From the NCBI GenBank assembly GCA_029569475.1, contig JAKQSZ010000002.1, positions 1-64,000 on the forward strand: DNA of 64,000 nucleotides, in the 5' to 3' direction. The notes below the pieces were generated by a model. The model was not told where the DNA came from. It did no database searches and saw nothing but the letters and a program-made list of their open reading frames with translations. Positions within the stretch are counted from its first letter, which is position 1, and each line of letters opens with the position of its first letter. The stretch is from Candidatus Eiseniibacteriota bacterium. Its GTDB lineage: Bacteria; Eisenbacteria; RBG-16-71-46; CAIMUX01. Both the position numbers and the translations under genes were made by a program. Below, in pieces: positions 45,820 to 55,477 of this stretch.

Positions 45820-45993
45820 CCTAGGCTCCCGCGGACCTCTGGTCCTTGTGCCACTCCGCGGCGCCGCCGCGGACCTTCCGGGCGGAGACTCCTTCCTGAG
45901 CTCCGCACAAACCGACGGGCGCGGCCGGGTGGTCGCGCCATCCGTCCAATCGACCCACGCCGGAGGCTGCTTTAGGCCAAAAGAGCCGGGGAA

Positions 45994-46002
45994 TGTTAGA
46001 GT
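45994..46002 (+). promoter_or_regulatory. Extended -10 promoter candidate for nadA
   Basis: TGTTAGAGT: -10 TAGAGT (45997-46002) with an upstream TG. No good -35 (TTTAGG at 45971). Transcription would begin near 46009, ~75 bases before the nadA ATG. Confidence 0.35.
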
Positions 46003-46082
46003 GGCGACTGCCGCGGGCCGGGCCGGACGCATCCAATCAAGCAACGGCGGGCCGCCGGAGCGAGTTTTCGGAGGGAGTTCGC

Positions 46083-47042
46083 ATGACCCAAACGGCCTAC
46101 GAAACCGGCATCGATCCTCGGCTCGATCTCGTGGCCGAGATCGGCCGCCTGCGGCGGGAGCGCCAGGCGGTGCTCCTCGCACACTATTATCAGGAACCCG
46201 AGATCCAGGACCTGGCCGACCATGTCGGGGACAGCCTCGCCCTGGCCCAGGCGGCGGAGCGGACCGAGGCGGAGGTCATCGTCTTTGCCGGCGTGCACTT
46301 CATGGCCGAGACGGCGAAGCTGCTCAATCCCCGGCGCGTCGTGGTGGTGCCCGACCTGAAGGCCGGCTGCTCCCTGGCCGACGGTTGCCCGGCGCCGGCC
46401 TTCCAACGGTGGCTGCAGAACTATCCAGGGCACGAGGTCGTCAGCTACATCAACACCTCCGCCGCGGTCAAGGCGCTCTCCACCGTGATCTGCACCTCGA
46501 GCAACGCGGAGAAGATCATTCGCTCCTTCCCCCCCGAGCAGCCGCTGGTCTTCGCCCCGGATCGCCACCTCGGGCGATACCTCATCCGGCAGACCGGCCG
46601 GGACATGACGCTCTGGCCGGGGACCTGCCAGGTCCACGAGATCTTCTCGGAGAAGCGGATCGTGCAGTTGCAGGCGCGCCATCCGGAGGCCAAGGTGATC
46701 GCGCACCCGGAGTGCGATCCGGCGGTGCTGCGGCTGGCTGACCACATCGGTTCCACCTCGTCGCTGCTGCGCTTCGTCGAGACCGATCCCGGATCGACCT
46801 ACATCATCGCGACCGAGCCCGGCATCATCCACCAGATGACCAGGAGCGCCCCGGGCAAGACCTTCCTGCCCGCTCCGGTGCAGGGCGCCTGCGAGGCGTG
46901 CGCCACCTGTCCTCACATGCGGCTGAACACGGTGGAGAAGCTTTACCTGTGCCTGCGCGATCTGCGCCCCGAGGTGACCATCCCCGAGGAGCTGCACGAG
47001 CCGGCCTTGCGGCCGATCCGGCGGATGCTGGAACTCAGCTGA
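46083..47042 (+). CDS. nadA: Quinolinate synthase NadA
   Basis: 319 residues. It condenses iminoaspartate with dihydroxyacetone phosphate to quinolinate in NAD synthesis, using a [4Fe-4S] cluster. Motifs: [23 protein letters not shown] near the N-terminus; GCSLADGCP with the first cluster Cys; [12 protein letters not shown] and [37 protein letters not shown]; and the C-terminal cysteine cluster [16 protein letters not shown] (about residues 269-284). The ATG has GGAGGGAG upstream. No nadB or nadC is adjacent. Confidence 0.96.
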   Translation: MTQTAYETGIDPRLDLVAEIGRLRRERQAVLLAHYYQEPEIQDLADHVGDSLALAQAAERTEAEVIVFAGVHFMAETAKLLNPRRVVVVPDLKAGCSLADGCPAPAFQRWLQNYPGHEVVSYINTSAAVKALSTVICTSSNAEKIIRSFPPEQPLVFAPDRHLGRYLIRQTGRDMTLWPGTCQVHEIFSEKRIVQLQARHPEAKVIAHPECDPAVLRLADHIGSTSSLLRFVETDPGSTYIIATEPGIIHQMTRSAPGKTFLPAPVQGACEACATCPHMRLNTVEKLYLCLRDLRPEVTIPEELHEPALRPIRRMLELS

Positions 47043-47138
47043 ACCTCCGCCAATCGCGGCCTGTCAAGGAGACGCCAGCCAGACTGGCTGTCGGCGTAAC
47101 GGGAACCACGCAGGCTTTCGGCCGGCCGGGCCCTGCGC

Positions 47139-47168
47139 TTGAGCTCCGCGGTGTTCCGGCGTTATTCT
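47139..47168 (+). promoter_or_regulatory. Promoter candidate for aconitase
   Basis: -35 TTGAGC (47139-47144), 18-base spacer, -10 TATTCT (47163-47168); four of six bases match in each box. The predicted start would be about 42 bases before the acn ATG. Confidence 0.4.
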
Positions 47169-47216
47169 GGGCCTTTACGGCGTGAGTTCGGTGTCAGCGG
47201 CGGAGGAACAGCTTCC

Positions 47217-49505
47217 ATGAAATCGATCGAAAGCACCCCGGAGTTCGTGACCTCGGTCTATTCCCTCATGCGCCAACGCCTGGCCGTCATCCGGCAGCGC
47301 CTCGGGCGCCCTCTGACGCTGGCGGAGAAGGTCATGCTGGGCCACGCGCATGATCCGGCCGCCCAGGATCTGAAGGCGGGGGAGAGCTATCTGCTGCTTC
47401 GCCCGGACCGCGTGGCCATGCAGGACGCCACCGCGCAGATGGCGCTGCTGCAATTCATGAGCGCCGGGATCCCCGAAACCGAGGTGCCCTCGACGGTCCA
47501 TTGCGACCACCTGATCCAGGCCCGCGTCGGGGCGGGAAGCGACCTGGCCGCCGCCGAAAAGGAGAACCTTGAGGTCTACGAGTTCCTGGCGGCGGCCGCG
47601 CGCAAATACGGCATCGGCTTCTGGAAGCCGGGCGCCGGCATCATCCACCAGGTCGTGCTGGAGAACTATGCGTTCCCCGGCGGCATGATGATCGGCACCG
47701 ACTCCCACACGCCCAACGCCGGCGGGCTCGGCATGTTCGCCTCCGGCGTAGGCGGGGCCGACGCGGTCGATGTGATGGCCGGCCTGCCCTGGGAGGTCAA
47801 GTACCCCAAGCTCATCGGCGTCCGCCTGACCGGCGAGTTGAAGGGCTGGACTTCGCCCAAGGACGTCATCCTTCGCCTGTGCGGGATCCTGACGGTCAAG
47901 GGGGGGACCAACCGGGTGGTGGAGTACTTCGGACCCGGCGCCGCGTCCATCTCCTGCACCGGCAAGGCCACGATCACCAACATGGGGGCCGAACTCGGCG
48001 CCACCACCTCGATCTTCCCCTGGGACTCGCGGATGGAAATCTACCTGCGCAGCACCGCTCGCGGCGGGCTGGCGGATCTGGCCAATGAGCACGCGGACCT
48101 GCTCCAGGCCGATCCGGAGGTCGGCAAGAACCCGGCGGCTTTCTACGACCAGGTGATCGAGATCGACCTTTCCACGCTGGAGCCGCAGGTGGTCGGGCCG
48201 CACACGCCGGATCTCACGCGGGGCGTCTCCGTTCTGGGGTCCGATGTCCGGGAGAAGGACTATCCGGACCGGATCACGGCGGCGCTGATCGGTTCGTGCA
48301 CCAACTCTTCCTACGAGGACATCGAACGCGCCGCCGAGGTCGCGCGGCAGGCCGCGGCGCACGGGCTGAAGTCGGCCACTCCCCTCCTGGTGACGCCGGG
48401 TTCGGAGCAGGTCCACGCCACCATCCAACGGGACGGCCAGCTCGCGGATCTCGAGAAAGTCGGCGCGGTGGTGCTCGCCAATGCTTGCGGTCCCTGCATC
48501 GGCCAGTGGAAGCGGGATGATGTTGCGGCCGGAGACAAGAACACCATCCTGACCTCCTTCAACCGCAACTTCCCCAAACGCAACGACGGCAACCCGGGGA
48601 CCCTGGCCTTCATCGCGAGCCCCGAGATCGTCACCGCCTATGGTCTGGCCGGACGTCTCAGCTTCAATCCACTGCGCGATGAGCTCATCGGCGCCGACGG
48701 CAAGTCCTTCGTCCTGCAGCCGCCGAAGCCGGCGCCGGAGGTGCCGCCCCAGGGATTCGTCCGTGACGTCAGCGGATACGTCCCGCCCGCCGAGGATCCC
48801 TCCGCCGTGCAAGTCAGGGTGGACCCCGCCAGTCCGCGGCTGCAGATCCTCGAGCCGTTCCAACCCTGGGACGGCCAGGACTGGATCGAGCTGCCCATCC
48901 TGCTCAAGGCGGTGGGCAAGTGCACGACCGACCACATCTCGCCCGCCGGTCCCTGGCTTCGCTATCGCGGGCACCTCGACAAGATCAGCGACAACATGTT
49001 CATCGGGGCCAACAACGCGTTCTCGTCCAAGCCGGGGTCGACGCTGAACCAGCTGAGCGGCGCGGAGGACCAGCCGATCCCCGCGGTCGCCCGTGACTAC
49101 AAGGCCCGGGGTCTGCGCTGGGTGGCGGTCGGCGACGAGAACTACGGCGAGGGGAGCAGCCGTGAGCACGCCGCGATGAGCCCCCGCTTCCTGGGGGCGG
49201 CCGCCGTCATCACCCGCAGTTTTGCCCGCATCCACGAGTCGAATCTGAAGAAGCAGGGGATCCTCTCGCTGACCTTCGTCGATCCGGCGGACTACGGCAA
49301 GATCGGCCCGACCGACCGGATCAGCATCCGTGGCCTCAGCCAGCTCAAGCCGGGGGTGGAGGTCATGGCCACGGTCCATCATCCCGGGGGTGGGGAGGAG
49401 CGGATCCGGCTGCGCCACACGCTGAACGAGGAGCAGATCGGTTGGTTCCGGGCGGGATCGGCGTTGAACCTGCTGCGGGAGCAGAAGGGCAGGGAGCGAC
49501 CCTGA
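47217..49505 (+). CDS. acn: Aconitate hydratase (mitochondrial-type aconitase)
   Basis: 762 residues, the length of mitochondrial-type aconitases. It interconverts citrate and isocitrate in the TCA cycle. The [4Fe-4S] ligands are C361 (GSCTNSS), C424 and C427 ([10 protein letters not shown]). Substrate-binding motifs include [38 protein letters not shown] and the swivel-domain [22 protein letters not shown]. The ATG follows GGAGGAACAGC. The stop is only five bases before the modA start, an unusual junction between a TCA enzyme and a transporter operon. Confidence 0.97.
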   Translation: MKSIESTPEFVTSVYSLMRQRLAVIRQRLGRPLTLAEKVMLGHAHDPAAQDLKAGESYLLLRPDRVAMQDATAQMALLQFMSAGIPETEVPSTVHCDHLIQARVGAGSDLAAAEKENLEVYEFLAAAARKYGIGFWKPGAGIIHQVVLENYAFPGGMMIGTDSHTPNAGGLGMFASGVGGADAVDVMAGLPWEVKYPKLIGVRLTGELKGWTSPKDVILRLCGILTVKGGTNRVVEYFGPGAASISCTGKATITNMGAELGATTSIFPWDSRMEIYLRSTARGGLADLANEHADLLQADPEVGKNPAAFYDQVIEIDLSTLEPQVVGPHTPDLTRGVSVLGSDVREKDYPDRITAALIGSCTNSSYEDIERAAEVARQAAAHGLKSATPLLVTPGSEQVHATIQRDGQLADLEKVGAVVLANACGPCIGQWKRDDVAAGDKNTILTSFNRNFPKRNDGNPGTLAFIASPEIVTAYGLAGRLSFNPLRDELIGADGKSFVLQPPKPAPEVPPQGFVRDVSGYVPPAEDPSAVQVRVDPASPRLQILEPFQPWDGQDWIELPILLKAVGKCTTDHISPAGPWLRYRGHLDKISDNMFIGANNAFSSKPGSTLNQLSGAEDQPIPAVARDYKARGLRWVAVGDENYGEGSSREHAAMSPRFLGAAAVITRSFARIHESNLKKQGILSLTFVDPADYGKIGPTDRISIRGLSQLKPGVEVMATVHHPGGGEERIRLRHTLNEEQIGWFRAGSALNLLREQKGRERP

Positions 49506-49510
49506 CCCGG

Positions 49511-50515
49511 ATGATCCGGACCGCCCTACGCACACTTCTGTCACGCTGCGCGCCAGGGCCTTCCCCTCAAAGGGCGACGCCCGGGCCGGAGCGGCCGGCG
49601 CGGAGCGACTCCATCTGGATCGCCGAAGCGAGCTCGCCGCGAGTTCCGCGCCGGAGGCTTGCGGCCGGCCGGGACTCCCGCAGGCTCGCCTGCACGCGCC
49701 TGTCATGGGTCATCGCTCTCAGCGCTTTCGCGCCGGCGCTCGTGCCCGGACCTCTCCGGGCCGAGGTTGTTCTGACGTTGTCGGCCGCCGCCTCGATGGT
49801 CGATGTCCTGCGCGATGCCAAGGCCATCTACCTCAAGGACCATGCGGACGTCTCCCTCGTGTTGAACCTGGGCGCCTCGGGCGTTCTGCAGACCCAGATT
49901 GAACAGGGCGCGCCCGTAGACGTCTATATCTCCGCCGGCGTTGAACAAGCGGCCGCCCTCGCTCGCCAGGGGCTGGTGGACAGCGCGTTCGTGCGGACGT
50001 TCGCCCACAACCGGCTTGTGCTGATTGCAGCGGCGCTCCCATCGTCGCAGGTGCGCGATGGCGACACTGCTCGGGCCACCGCTGATCACGCGGGCGGGGA
50101 AGGCGAGATCAAGGAACGGCTCGAGCTGCTCCGGGGACCCGGATTTCGACACATCGCGATCGCTTCGGAGGCGACGGCTCCGGCGGGACGCTACGCGGCC
50201 CGGGCGCTGCGAGCGGCCGGTCTGTATGACGCGCTGCGCCCCCGGCTGGTGCCGGGGGCCGACGTCCGTCACGTGCTCGAGTACGTGGCGAGCGGCGCGG
50301 CCGGGGCCGGCTTCGTCTATCGAACCGATGCGCTCGCCTCGGACGGGGTGCGGATCGTCCTGGAGATCCCGGTCGAAATGACAGGTCCGGTCGTCTACCA
50401 GATGGCGTTGATCGCGGGGTCGGATCATCCGAAGGAGGCCCGCGAATTGTTCGAGTTCCTCTCCTCCGCCCCGGTCCGGGACCTGCTGCGGAAGCGCGGG
50501 TTCGACGCCGATTGA
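49511..50515 (+). CDS. modA: Molybdate ABC transporter, periplasmic binding protein ModA
   Basis: 334 residues from the ATG at 49511; typical ModA is ~250. The extra length is an Arg/Pro/Ser-rich ~60-residue leader before the signal peptide (LSWVIALSAFAPALVPGPLRA), so the true start may be downstream at a non-ATG codon. The mature part begins VVLTLSAAASMVDVLRDAKAIY and continues NLGASGVLQTQIEQGAPVDVYISAG, the oxyanion-binding loops of ModA; then TAPAGRYAARALRAAG and SGAAGAGFVYRTDA. It captures molybdate or tungstate for ModBC. First gene of a tight modABC unit that starts directly behind aconitase. Confidence 0.9.
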   Translation: MIRTALRTLLSRCAPGPSPQRATPGPERPARSDSIWIAEASSPRVPRRRLAAGRDSRRLACTRLSWVIALSAFAPALVPGPLRAEVVLTLSAAASMVDVLRDAKAIYLKDHADVSLVLNLGASGVLQTQIEQGAPVDVYISAGVEQAAALARQGLVDSAFVRTFAHNRLVLIAAALPSSQVRDGDTARATADHAGGEGEIKERLELLRGPGFRHIAIASEATAPAGRYAARALRAAGLYDALRPRLVPGADVRHVLEYVASGAAGAGFVYRTDALASDGVRIVLEIPVEMTGPVVYQMALIAGSDHPKEARELFEFLSSAPVRDLLRKRGFDAD

Positions 50516-50541
50516 CGCCGGGCCGGTAGCGAGGAGGTCGA

Positions 50542-51219
50542 GTGCCCCTTGAGCCTCTGCTCCTCTCCTTCCTGGTGGCGGGAGTGTCCACCCTCCTGGT
50601 GGTCGTCCTGGGCCTGCCGCTGGCGCGCTGGTTCGCGCGGCATCAGGGTCCGGGCGCCCGCCTGCTCGATGCGCTGGCCACCGCCCCACTGGTGCTCCCT
50701 CCGGTTGTGACGGGGTACTACCTCCTCGTCCTCTTCGGACCGCACGGGCCGATCGGGCGCTTGCTCGAGGCGACGGGCGGACCGAGGGTGGTGTTCCACT
50801 GGAGCGGTGCGGTCCTGGCGTCGGCGGTGGTGGCCTTTCCGCTCTTCGTTCGTTCGGCGCGAGCGGCCCTGGAGACGGTGCCGGCAGGATACCTGGAGGC
50901 GTCGTCCACGTGCGGGGCGGGACCCTGGCGCACGTTCCTGCGCGTCCACCTTCCGATGGCGGCTCCCGGCGTGATGGCCGGCGCGCTGCTGGCTTTTGCG
51001 CGGGGGCTGGGTGAGTTCGGGGCGACCGTCATGGTGGCGGGCAACATCCCCGGACGGACGCAGACACTGCCGCTCGCCATTTACGAGGCAGTCTTCTCGG
51101 GAAATCTGAGGGAAGCCAATCTCATGGTGGGCGTGGTGACGGCCCTGGCGGTGGTCCTGCTGATCTCCGCGGACCGCCTGCAAGCGCGCGCGGCGCGGGC
51201 CTCGCGGGAGCGGACATGA
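50542..51219 (+). CDS. modB: Molybdate ABC transporter permease ModB
   Basis: 225 residues, GTG start with GAGGAGG upstream. Five or six membrane segments are visible (LLLSFLVAGVSTLLVVVLGLPLA; LATAPLVLPPVVTGYYLLVLF; VLASAVVAFPLFVRSARAAL; VMAGALLAFARGLGEFGATVMVAG; LMVGVVTALAVVLLISA). The EAA loop is YLEASSTCGAGPWRTFLRVHLPMAAPGV, and GEFGATVMVAGNIPGRTQTLPLAIY is characteristic of ModB. Its stop overlaps the modC start (ATGA). Confidence 0.95.
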   Translation: MPLEPLLLSFLVAGVSTLLVVVLGLPLARWFARHQGPGARLLDALATAPLVLPPVVTGYYLLVLFGPHGPIGRLLEATGGPRVVFHWSGAVLASAVVAFPLFVRSARAALETVPAGYLEASSTCGAGPWRTFLRVHLPMAAPGVMAGALLAFARGLGEFGATVMVAGNIPGRTQTLPLAIYEAVFSGNLREANLMVGVVTALAVVLLISADRLQARAARASRERT

Positions 51220-52445
51220 GCGGTCCGGCCGACTCCCTCCCGCCGGGTGCGCCGGGATCGCCGCCGCCGCTGGTCGGGCACGCGCCGATTCGGACCGGAT
51301 CGGCTTCGGCGCCACGGGACGGCGGCCGTCTCTCCTTGCGCGGGCTCTCTCTGGCGTTGCGCTCCCATTCTCTGGCGGTGGACCTGGACTGCGCCGAGTG
51401 GCCGCTCGTGATCCTCGGGCCTTCGGGCGCCGGCAAGACCGTCCTCCTGCGCTTGATCGCGGGCCTGCAACGCCCGGACAAGGGCGAGATCGAATTCGAT
51501 GGGCAACGCTGGGCCGGGCGCGAGGCGGCCGGTTCGTCTCGCAAGGCGCGCGAGATCTTCGTGCCGGCGCACCGGCGCCCGATCGGCTACTGCCGCCAGG
51601 AGCCCTTCCTGTTCCCGCACCTCTCGGCGCTGGAGAACGTCTGCTTCCCCTTGCGGTCGCGCTCCCCGCGGATCGCGCCGGACGAGGCGGTCGAGATGGC
51701 GCGAGAGGAACTGCGGCGTTGGCGTGTGGGCGACCTGGAGAGGGCGCGGGTGGAGGAGCTCTCCGGCGGCGAGCGAGGTCGTGTCGCGCTGGCGCGCGCG
51801 ACCGTAGGGACTCCGCGCCTCCTCTTGCTGGATGAACCTTTCGCCAGCCTCGACCCCCCGCTGCAGGAGAAGCTTCTCGCCGAGGCCATGCCGGTGATCG
51901 GCCGCGCCGGCTCGGCCGCGATCTGGGTCACCCACGACCGGACCGAGGCGATGCTGCTCGGCGGGACCCTGGCGGTCCTGTGGCGCGGAGAGGTCGCGCA
52001 GGCGGGACGCGCCGAAGAGATCTTCCGTTGCCCGGTGAACCAGGAGATCGCCGACTTTCTCGGAACTGGCTCGATCCTCCACGGTGTCGTGCAGGCGCGT
52101 GAATCAGGCGTCATGCGCCTGGTCTGCGGATCGCTTCAGATGCGGGCGGCCGGCTCTCTGCCCCCGGGCACCCCGGTGGTCGCCTCGGTGCGGTCCGAGG
52201 AGGTCGAGATCTCCCTGGCGCCCGCCGAGCGCGGCAGCGCCCGCAACGAACTCCCGGCCGTCATCGTCTCCGTGCGGCCGCTCGGTCTGCGAGTACTCGT
52301 GGAACTCGACGCCGGCGCGCGCCTCCTTGCCTCCATCACGCGTCCGGCCGCCGAGGAGATGGGGCTGCGTCCGGGGCTTCGGGTCACAGCTCGAATCAAG
52401 GCGCTCGGAGTTCAGGTTCGTTCGGAGGACTGGCGTCGCGTCTGA
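51216..52445 (+). CDS. modC: Molybdate ABC transporter ATP-binding protein ModC
   Basis: 409 residues. Walker A GPSGAGKT (68-75), Q-loop CRQEPFLFPHL, signature LSGGERGRVALARA, Walker B RLLLLDEPFASLD, and switch His in WVTHDRTEA. A ~40-residue Pro/Gly-rich N-terminal extension precedes the ATPase. The C-terminal ~130 residues form a regulatory region that includes a TOBE domain (ARNELPAVIVSVRPLGLRVLVELDAGARLLASITRPAAEEMG). It energises molybdate import with ModAB. Confidence 0.94.
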   Translation: MSGPADSLPPGAPGSPPPLVGHAPIRTGSASAPRDGGRLSLRGLSLALRSHSLAVDLDCAEWPLVILGPSGAGKTVLLRLIAGLQRPDKGEIEFDGQRWAGREAAGSSRKAREIFVPAHRRPIGYCRQEPFLFPHLSALENVCFPLRSRSPRIAPDEAVEMAREELRRWRVGDLERARVEELSGGERGRVALARATVGTPRLLLLDEPFASLDPPLQEKLLAEAMPVIGRAGSAAIWVTHDRTEAMLLGGTLAVLWRGEVAQAGRAEEIFRCPVNQEIADFLGTGSILHGVVQARESGVMRLVCGSLQMRAAGSLPPGTPVVASVRSEEVEISLAPAERGSARNELPAVIVSVRPLGLRVLVELDAGARLLASITRPAAEEMGLRPGLRVTARIKALGVQVRSEDWRRV

Positions 52446-52461
52446 ACTCGGGCCCTCCTGA

Positions 52462-52493
52462 CGGCGGGTCTGTCCCCGGAGCGGGATCCGCCG
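52462..52493. terminator. Terminator-like hairpin after modC
   Basis: CGGCGGGTC (52462-52470) pairs with GATCCGCCG (52485-52493), with one G-U pair and a 14-base loop. It begins 17 bases after the modC stop. No T tract follows. Confidence 0.5.
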
Positions 52494-52732
52494 ACGGAGA
52501 AGTTGATACGGCCGTGAAGGCGACCTGAGGCGGCACCCGCTCACGCGGCGCAATCCTTGTGCCGGGGATGGGGGATCCCCGAACTTGCGCCAAACCGCGC
52601 CACGGCGGAAAACCGAGGCCGGAGCCGGGGCTCTCGGTTACACTTGTAGGACACTTGCCGAAACGCCACTGCAGGTCGCCACATGGCAGAACGGTTCGTC
52701 CCCGAACCGGGCGTTGGATCACCGGAGGATGG

Positions 52733-54049
52733 ATGAAACGGCTTCTCATCGCGCTTCTCTTCCTGTCTGCCACTGCTGGCGTCGCGGGGGCGGGATATCG
52801 CTTCCAGGGTCTCGGGACCTTCGGCGCGCTCACCACCGACGCGACCGACATCGACGATCTCGGACGGGTCTCGGGGCTTCTCTCGGGCGCCTGAGGCTGC
52901 ACCACCTGGGCGTTCGTCTGGGACGAGGCGGAGGGGTGCAACCTCCTGCCGTCCCTCGGCGGGACCTTCACCGTCGCGACCGCCCTGAACAACCTCGGCG
53001 AGGTTGTCGGATACAGCGATGCGAACCCCGATGAGTCCTACGGCTTCACCTGGTCTCCGACCGGCGGCCTGCGCAATCTCGGGAGCCTGGACGGCGTTTT
53101 CAGCCGTGCCCAGGGCGTCAACGGCCTGGGACAGGCGTGCGGATTCGCAGCCGACGCCTGGTGGAACCAGTACGCGGTTGTGTGGAATCCCGATTCCACC
53201 GTGACCGTCCTCGAAGGCCCGTCCGGGTGGGTCGATGCGGTCGACATCAACGACGCGGGCGTCGTCGTGGGACATGCCGGCATCCAGCCGGTGAAGTGGG
53301 TCGATGCCGGGCCGCCCCAGGAACTGGGCCATGTCATCGAACTCGGCTGGGTGCACGCCATCAACGCGGCGGGCGCGATCTGCGGCGCCTCCGATGAGCC
53401 GGGGGACCAAGCCTACACCGAGGCCGTGGTCTGGGAACCCGATGGAGCGTTCCGGCCGCTCGGGGTCTGGAGCAACGCCGGCAGCGACGCCCACGACATC
53501 AACGACAGCGGCGAAGTCGTGGGATGGATCGGCACCATCCTCTACGCGCCGCCGACGGCCGTGCACTGGGACGCCGCGGGGACGATCACGGACCTCTCGG
53601 AGCATGCTCCTCCGGGATGGGAGCTGCTCAGCGCCACGGCCATCAACAACCGCGGCGATATCGCGGGGCAGGCGCGCGACTCTCAGGGGGTGCGCCAGGC
53701 CTACGTGCTCTGGAAGACCGATCCCACCGCTGTCGAAACGGCAGCGCCCCACGATCCGCGGGCCCTGCGGATCTTCCCCAACCCCAGCCCGGGCACATTG
53801 AGCTTGCGGCTGCCCCGGATCGACGAGACCCCGACGCGCATCAGGCTGCTGGACGTGACGGGGCGCCAGGTGCGGTCGTGGGATCTCGCGCAATCGCTGG
53901 GAGGCGCACCTCCGTCATCTGAGTCGGGAGGCTGGTCGTGGAGCGCGGGGAAGAGGCTGGACCTGCCGCGCGGACGCTACAACCTGCTGGTGGAGTTCCC
54001 GTCGGGGCGGACGATGGGCGGCGGGATCGTGCTTCTCTCTCGCCCATAG
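52733..54049 (+). CDS. Exported HAF-repeat propeller protein interrupted by an in-frame TGA
   Basis: 438 codons in one frame, with TGA at codon 54 (52892-52894). GGAGG lies four bases before the ATG. The signal peptide is intact (RLLIALLFLSATAGVAGAG). HAF-type repeats run from about residue 25 to 330: (L)GTFGALTTDATDIDDLGRVSG, LGGTFTVATALNNLGEVVGYSD, SRAQGVNGLGQACGFA, AHDINDSGEVVGW, SATAINNRGDIAGQARD. The last ~95 residues are the FlgD-like domain (IRLLDVTGRQVRSWDLA, PRGRYNLLVEF). The TGA falls between repeat strands (LLSGA-*-GCTTWAFVWD). No alternative start lies soon after it. Either a nonsense mutation (for example CGA to TGA), a sequence error, or UGA recoding. Confidence 0.7.
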
Positions 54050-54078
54050 CAAGGAGGTCGATGGGCAGCACAACCACG

Positions 54079-54108
54079 TTGCTTTCGGCGCGCCGCCGGC
54101 CATAGAGT
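54079..54108 (+). promoter_or_regulatory. Promoter candidate for the lipoprotein pair
   Basis: -35 TTGCTT (54079-54084), 18-base spacer, -10 TAGAGT (54103-54108). It lies between the HAF gene stop and the first lipoprotein gene, ~98 bases before the ATG. Moderate match only. Confidence 0.35.
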
Positions 54109-54205
54109 AGCGGCGCAACGCGTGGAGGTCCGCTGTGGGAATCTCGTGGACTGATGCAACGTCCGTGCCCGCTCCGCCGGAGCCTGCTCGATCGGGGTCT
54201 GCTCG

Positions 54206-55477
54206 ATGAACTGCCGCCGGCATCGCGCTCTCCTGATGCTCTGGCTGGTCCCGTGGTGGGTGGCCGGGTGTTCCGAGGACGCCGGCCCGCCCACGAGCGG
54301 CGGCCAATACACGACGATCGAGATCCAGGTCCTGGGGGCGGGCTATCCCATCGCAGGGCAGGTGAGGGTAGAAAGCTGGAGCCCATCCCCGGCCGTGATC
54401 ATGAGCGATAGAAGCGACTCCCTGAGTTTGTGTGCGTTGCGCGTTCCTCCGGGGCAGTATTCCGTGGATCTTTTCTTCGACGATCTCGCTCCGGATTTTC
54501 ATTACAGTCCAGAGGGCTTCAGCCACATCGATTCCCGCTCGCGTCCCTTGTGGGTCTCCCCCAGCATGGGAACCATCCGGCTGGCCATGGCATTCGGGGC
54601 GGCGCGCCTGCGTGTGCAGCCGCATGGTGTAGCGGCTTACCAGCAGGTCCGCGCCGGGCTATGGCGTCTGGGGGCTGCCGGGCCGGACGGTCCCCCGCGT
54701 CATTACTTCGAAAGCGATCTCACCGCGGAACCCACAGCGTGGATCGTGCCAGCGTTGCCGCCGGGTCGCTACGCTATCGGCGCCTGGCCGCGGAGTGCCT
54801 TGGTCGGGAACGGGGCGGCCGCCGACACCGTGGATGTCCTGGCGGGCCAGACCACCGAGTGCGAGGTCGCGGTGTCGCCGACCTGCTGTCTTTCGGGGGT
54901 TGTTCAAGGGAGTTGGCAGCAGGTCGATGGCCAGAGGCCTTCGGTCTCTCTGTACCGGGCAGGCCAAACCGACGCCGTGCTTGGCGGTGTCCCGTGCGAG
55001 AACGACGGAAGTTTCACGGTCCGTTGGGTTCCCGAGCGGGTGTGCGTTTACGTGTATATATGGCCGGTGGGGAGATGGATCGGAGGGGACAGCCGGGAGA
55101 CGGCGGACGTCTTTGACCTGGAGCCGGAGGAGGAACAGGCCGGGCTGATCGTCGAGGAATCCGGGATCCTGGTGAACCTCCCCGCTCCGCTGCCCGAGCG
55201 CACGTGGGTTTCCTTGACGCTGTTTCATTCGTCGGGGCGGGTCGTGTCGGACCCCTTCTATTACTCCCATGGGGGTCGGATCTCTCGGTGGCCGCTGTGC
55301 AACTTGGATCCGGGGATGTATTACCTTCATTACGAGATAGGAGTTCGAACCCTCTGGTTCCCTGACGCCGTGTCCCGTGACGAGGCGGAGCCGATCGTCA
55401 TCTCCCGGCCGGGGGAGGTCGTCGAGGTTACGATCCCCACACCCGATGAAGGCGGCGGAGACGGAGACTCGCCGTGA
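54206..55477 (+). CDS. Lipoprotein of unknown function (paralogue 1)
   Basis: 423 residues. Signal peptide with lipobox (LLMLWLVPWWVAGC, Cys22). The mature protein is nearly all beta-strand, with several sandwich-like modules: YTTIEIQVLGAGYPIAGQVRVESW, LRVPPGQYSVDLFFDD, LPPGRYAIGAWP, CCLSGVVQGSW, and LDPGMYYLHYEIGVRTLWFPDAVSRDEAEPIVI. The repeated (V/L)PPG.Y pattern suggests carboxypeptidase-regulatory or SpaA-like domains. The C-terminal module is clearly homologous to one in the next gene. The stop overlaps that gene's GTG start. Function unknown. Confidence 0.75.
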   Translation: MNCRRHRALLMLWLVPWWVAGCSEDAGPPTSGGQYTTIEIQVLGAGYPIAGQVRVESWSPSPAVIMSDRSDSLSLCALRVPPGQYSVDLFFDDLAPDFHYSPEGFSHIDSRSRPLWVSPSMGTIRLAMAFGAARLRVQPHGVAAYQQVRAGLWRLGAAGPDGPPRHYFESDLTAEPTAWIVPALPPGRYAIGAWPRSALVGNGAAADTVDVLAGQTTECEVAVSPTCCLSGVVQGSWQQVDGQRPSVSLYRAGQTDAVLGGVPCENDGSFTVRWVPERVCVYVYIWPVGRWIGGDSRETADVFDLEPEEEQAGLIVEESGILVNLPAPLPERTWVSLTLFHSSGRVVSDPFYYSHGGRISRWPLCNLDPGMYYLHYEIGVRTLWFPDAVSRDEAEPIVISRPGEVVEVTIPTPDEGGGDGDSP

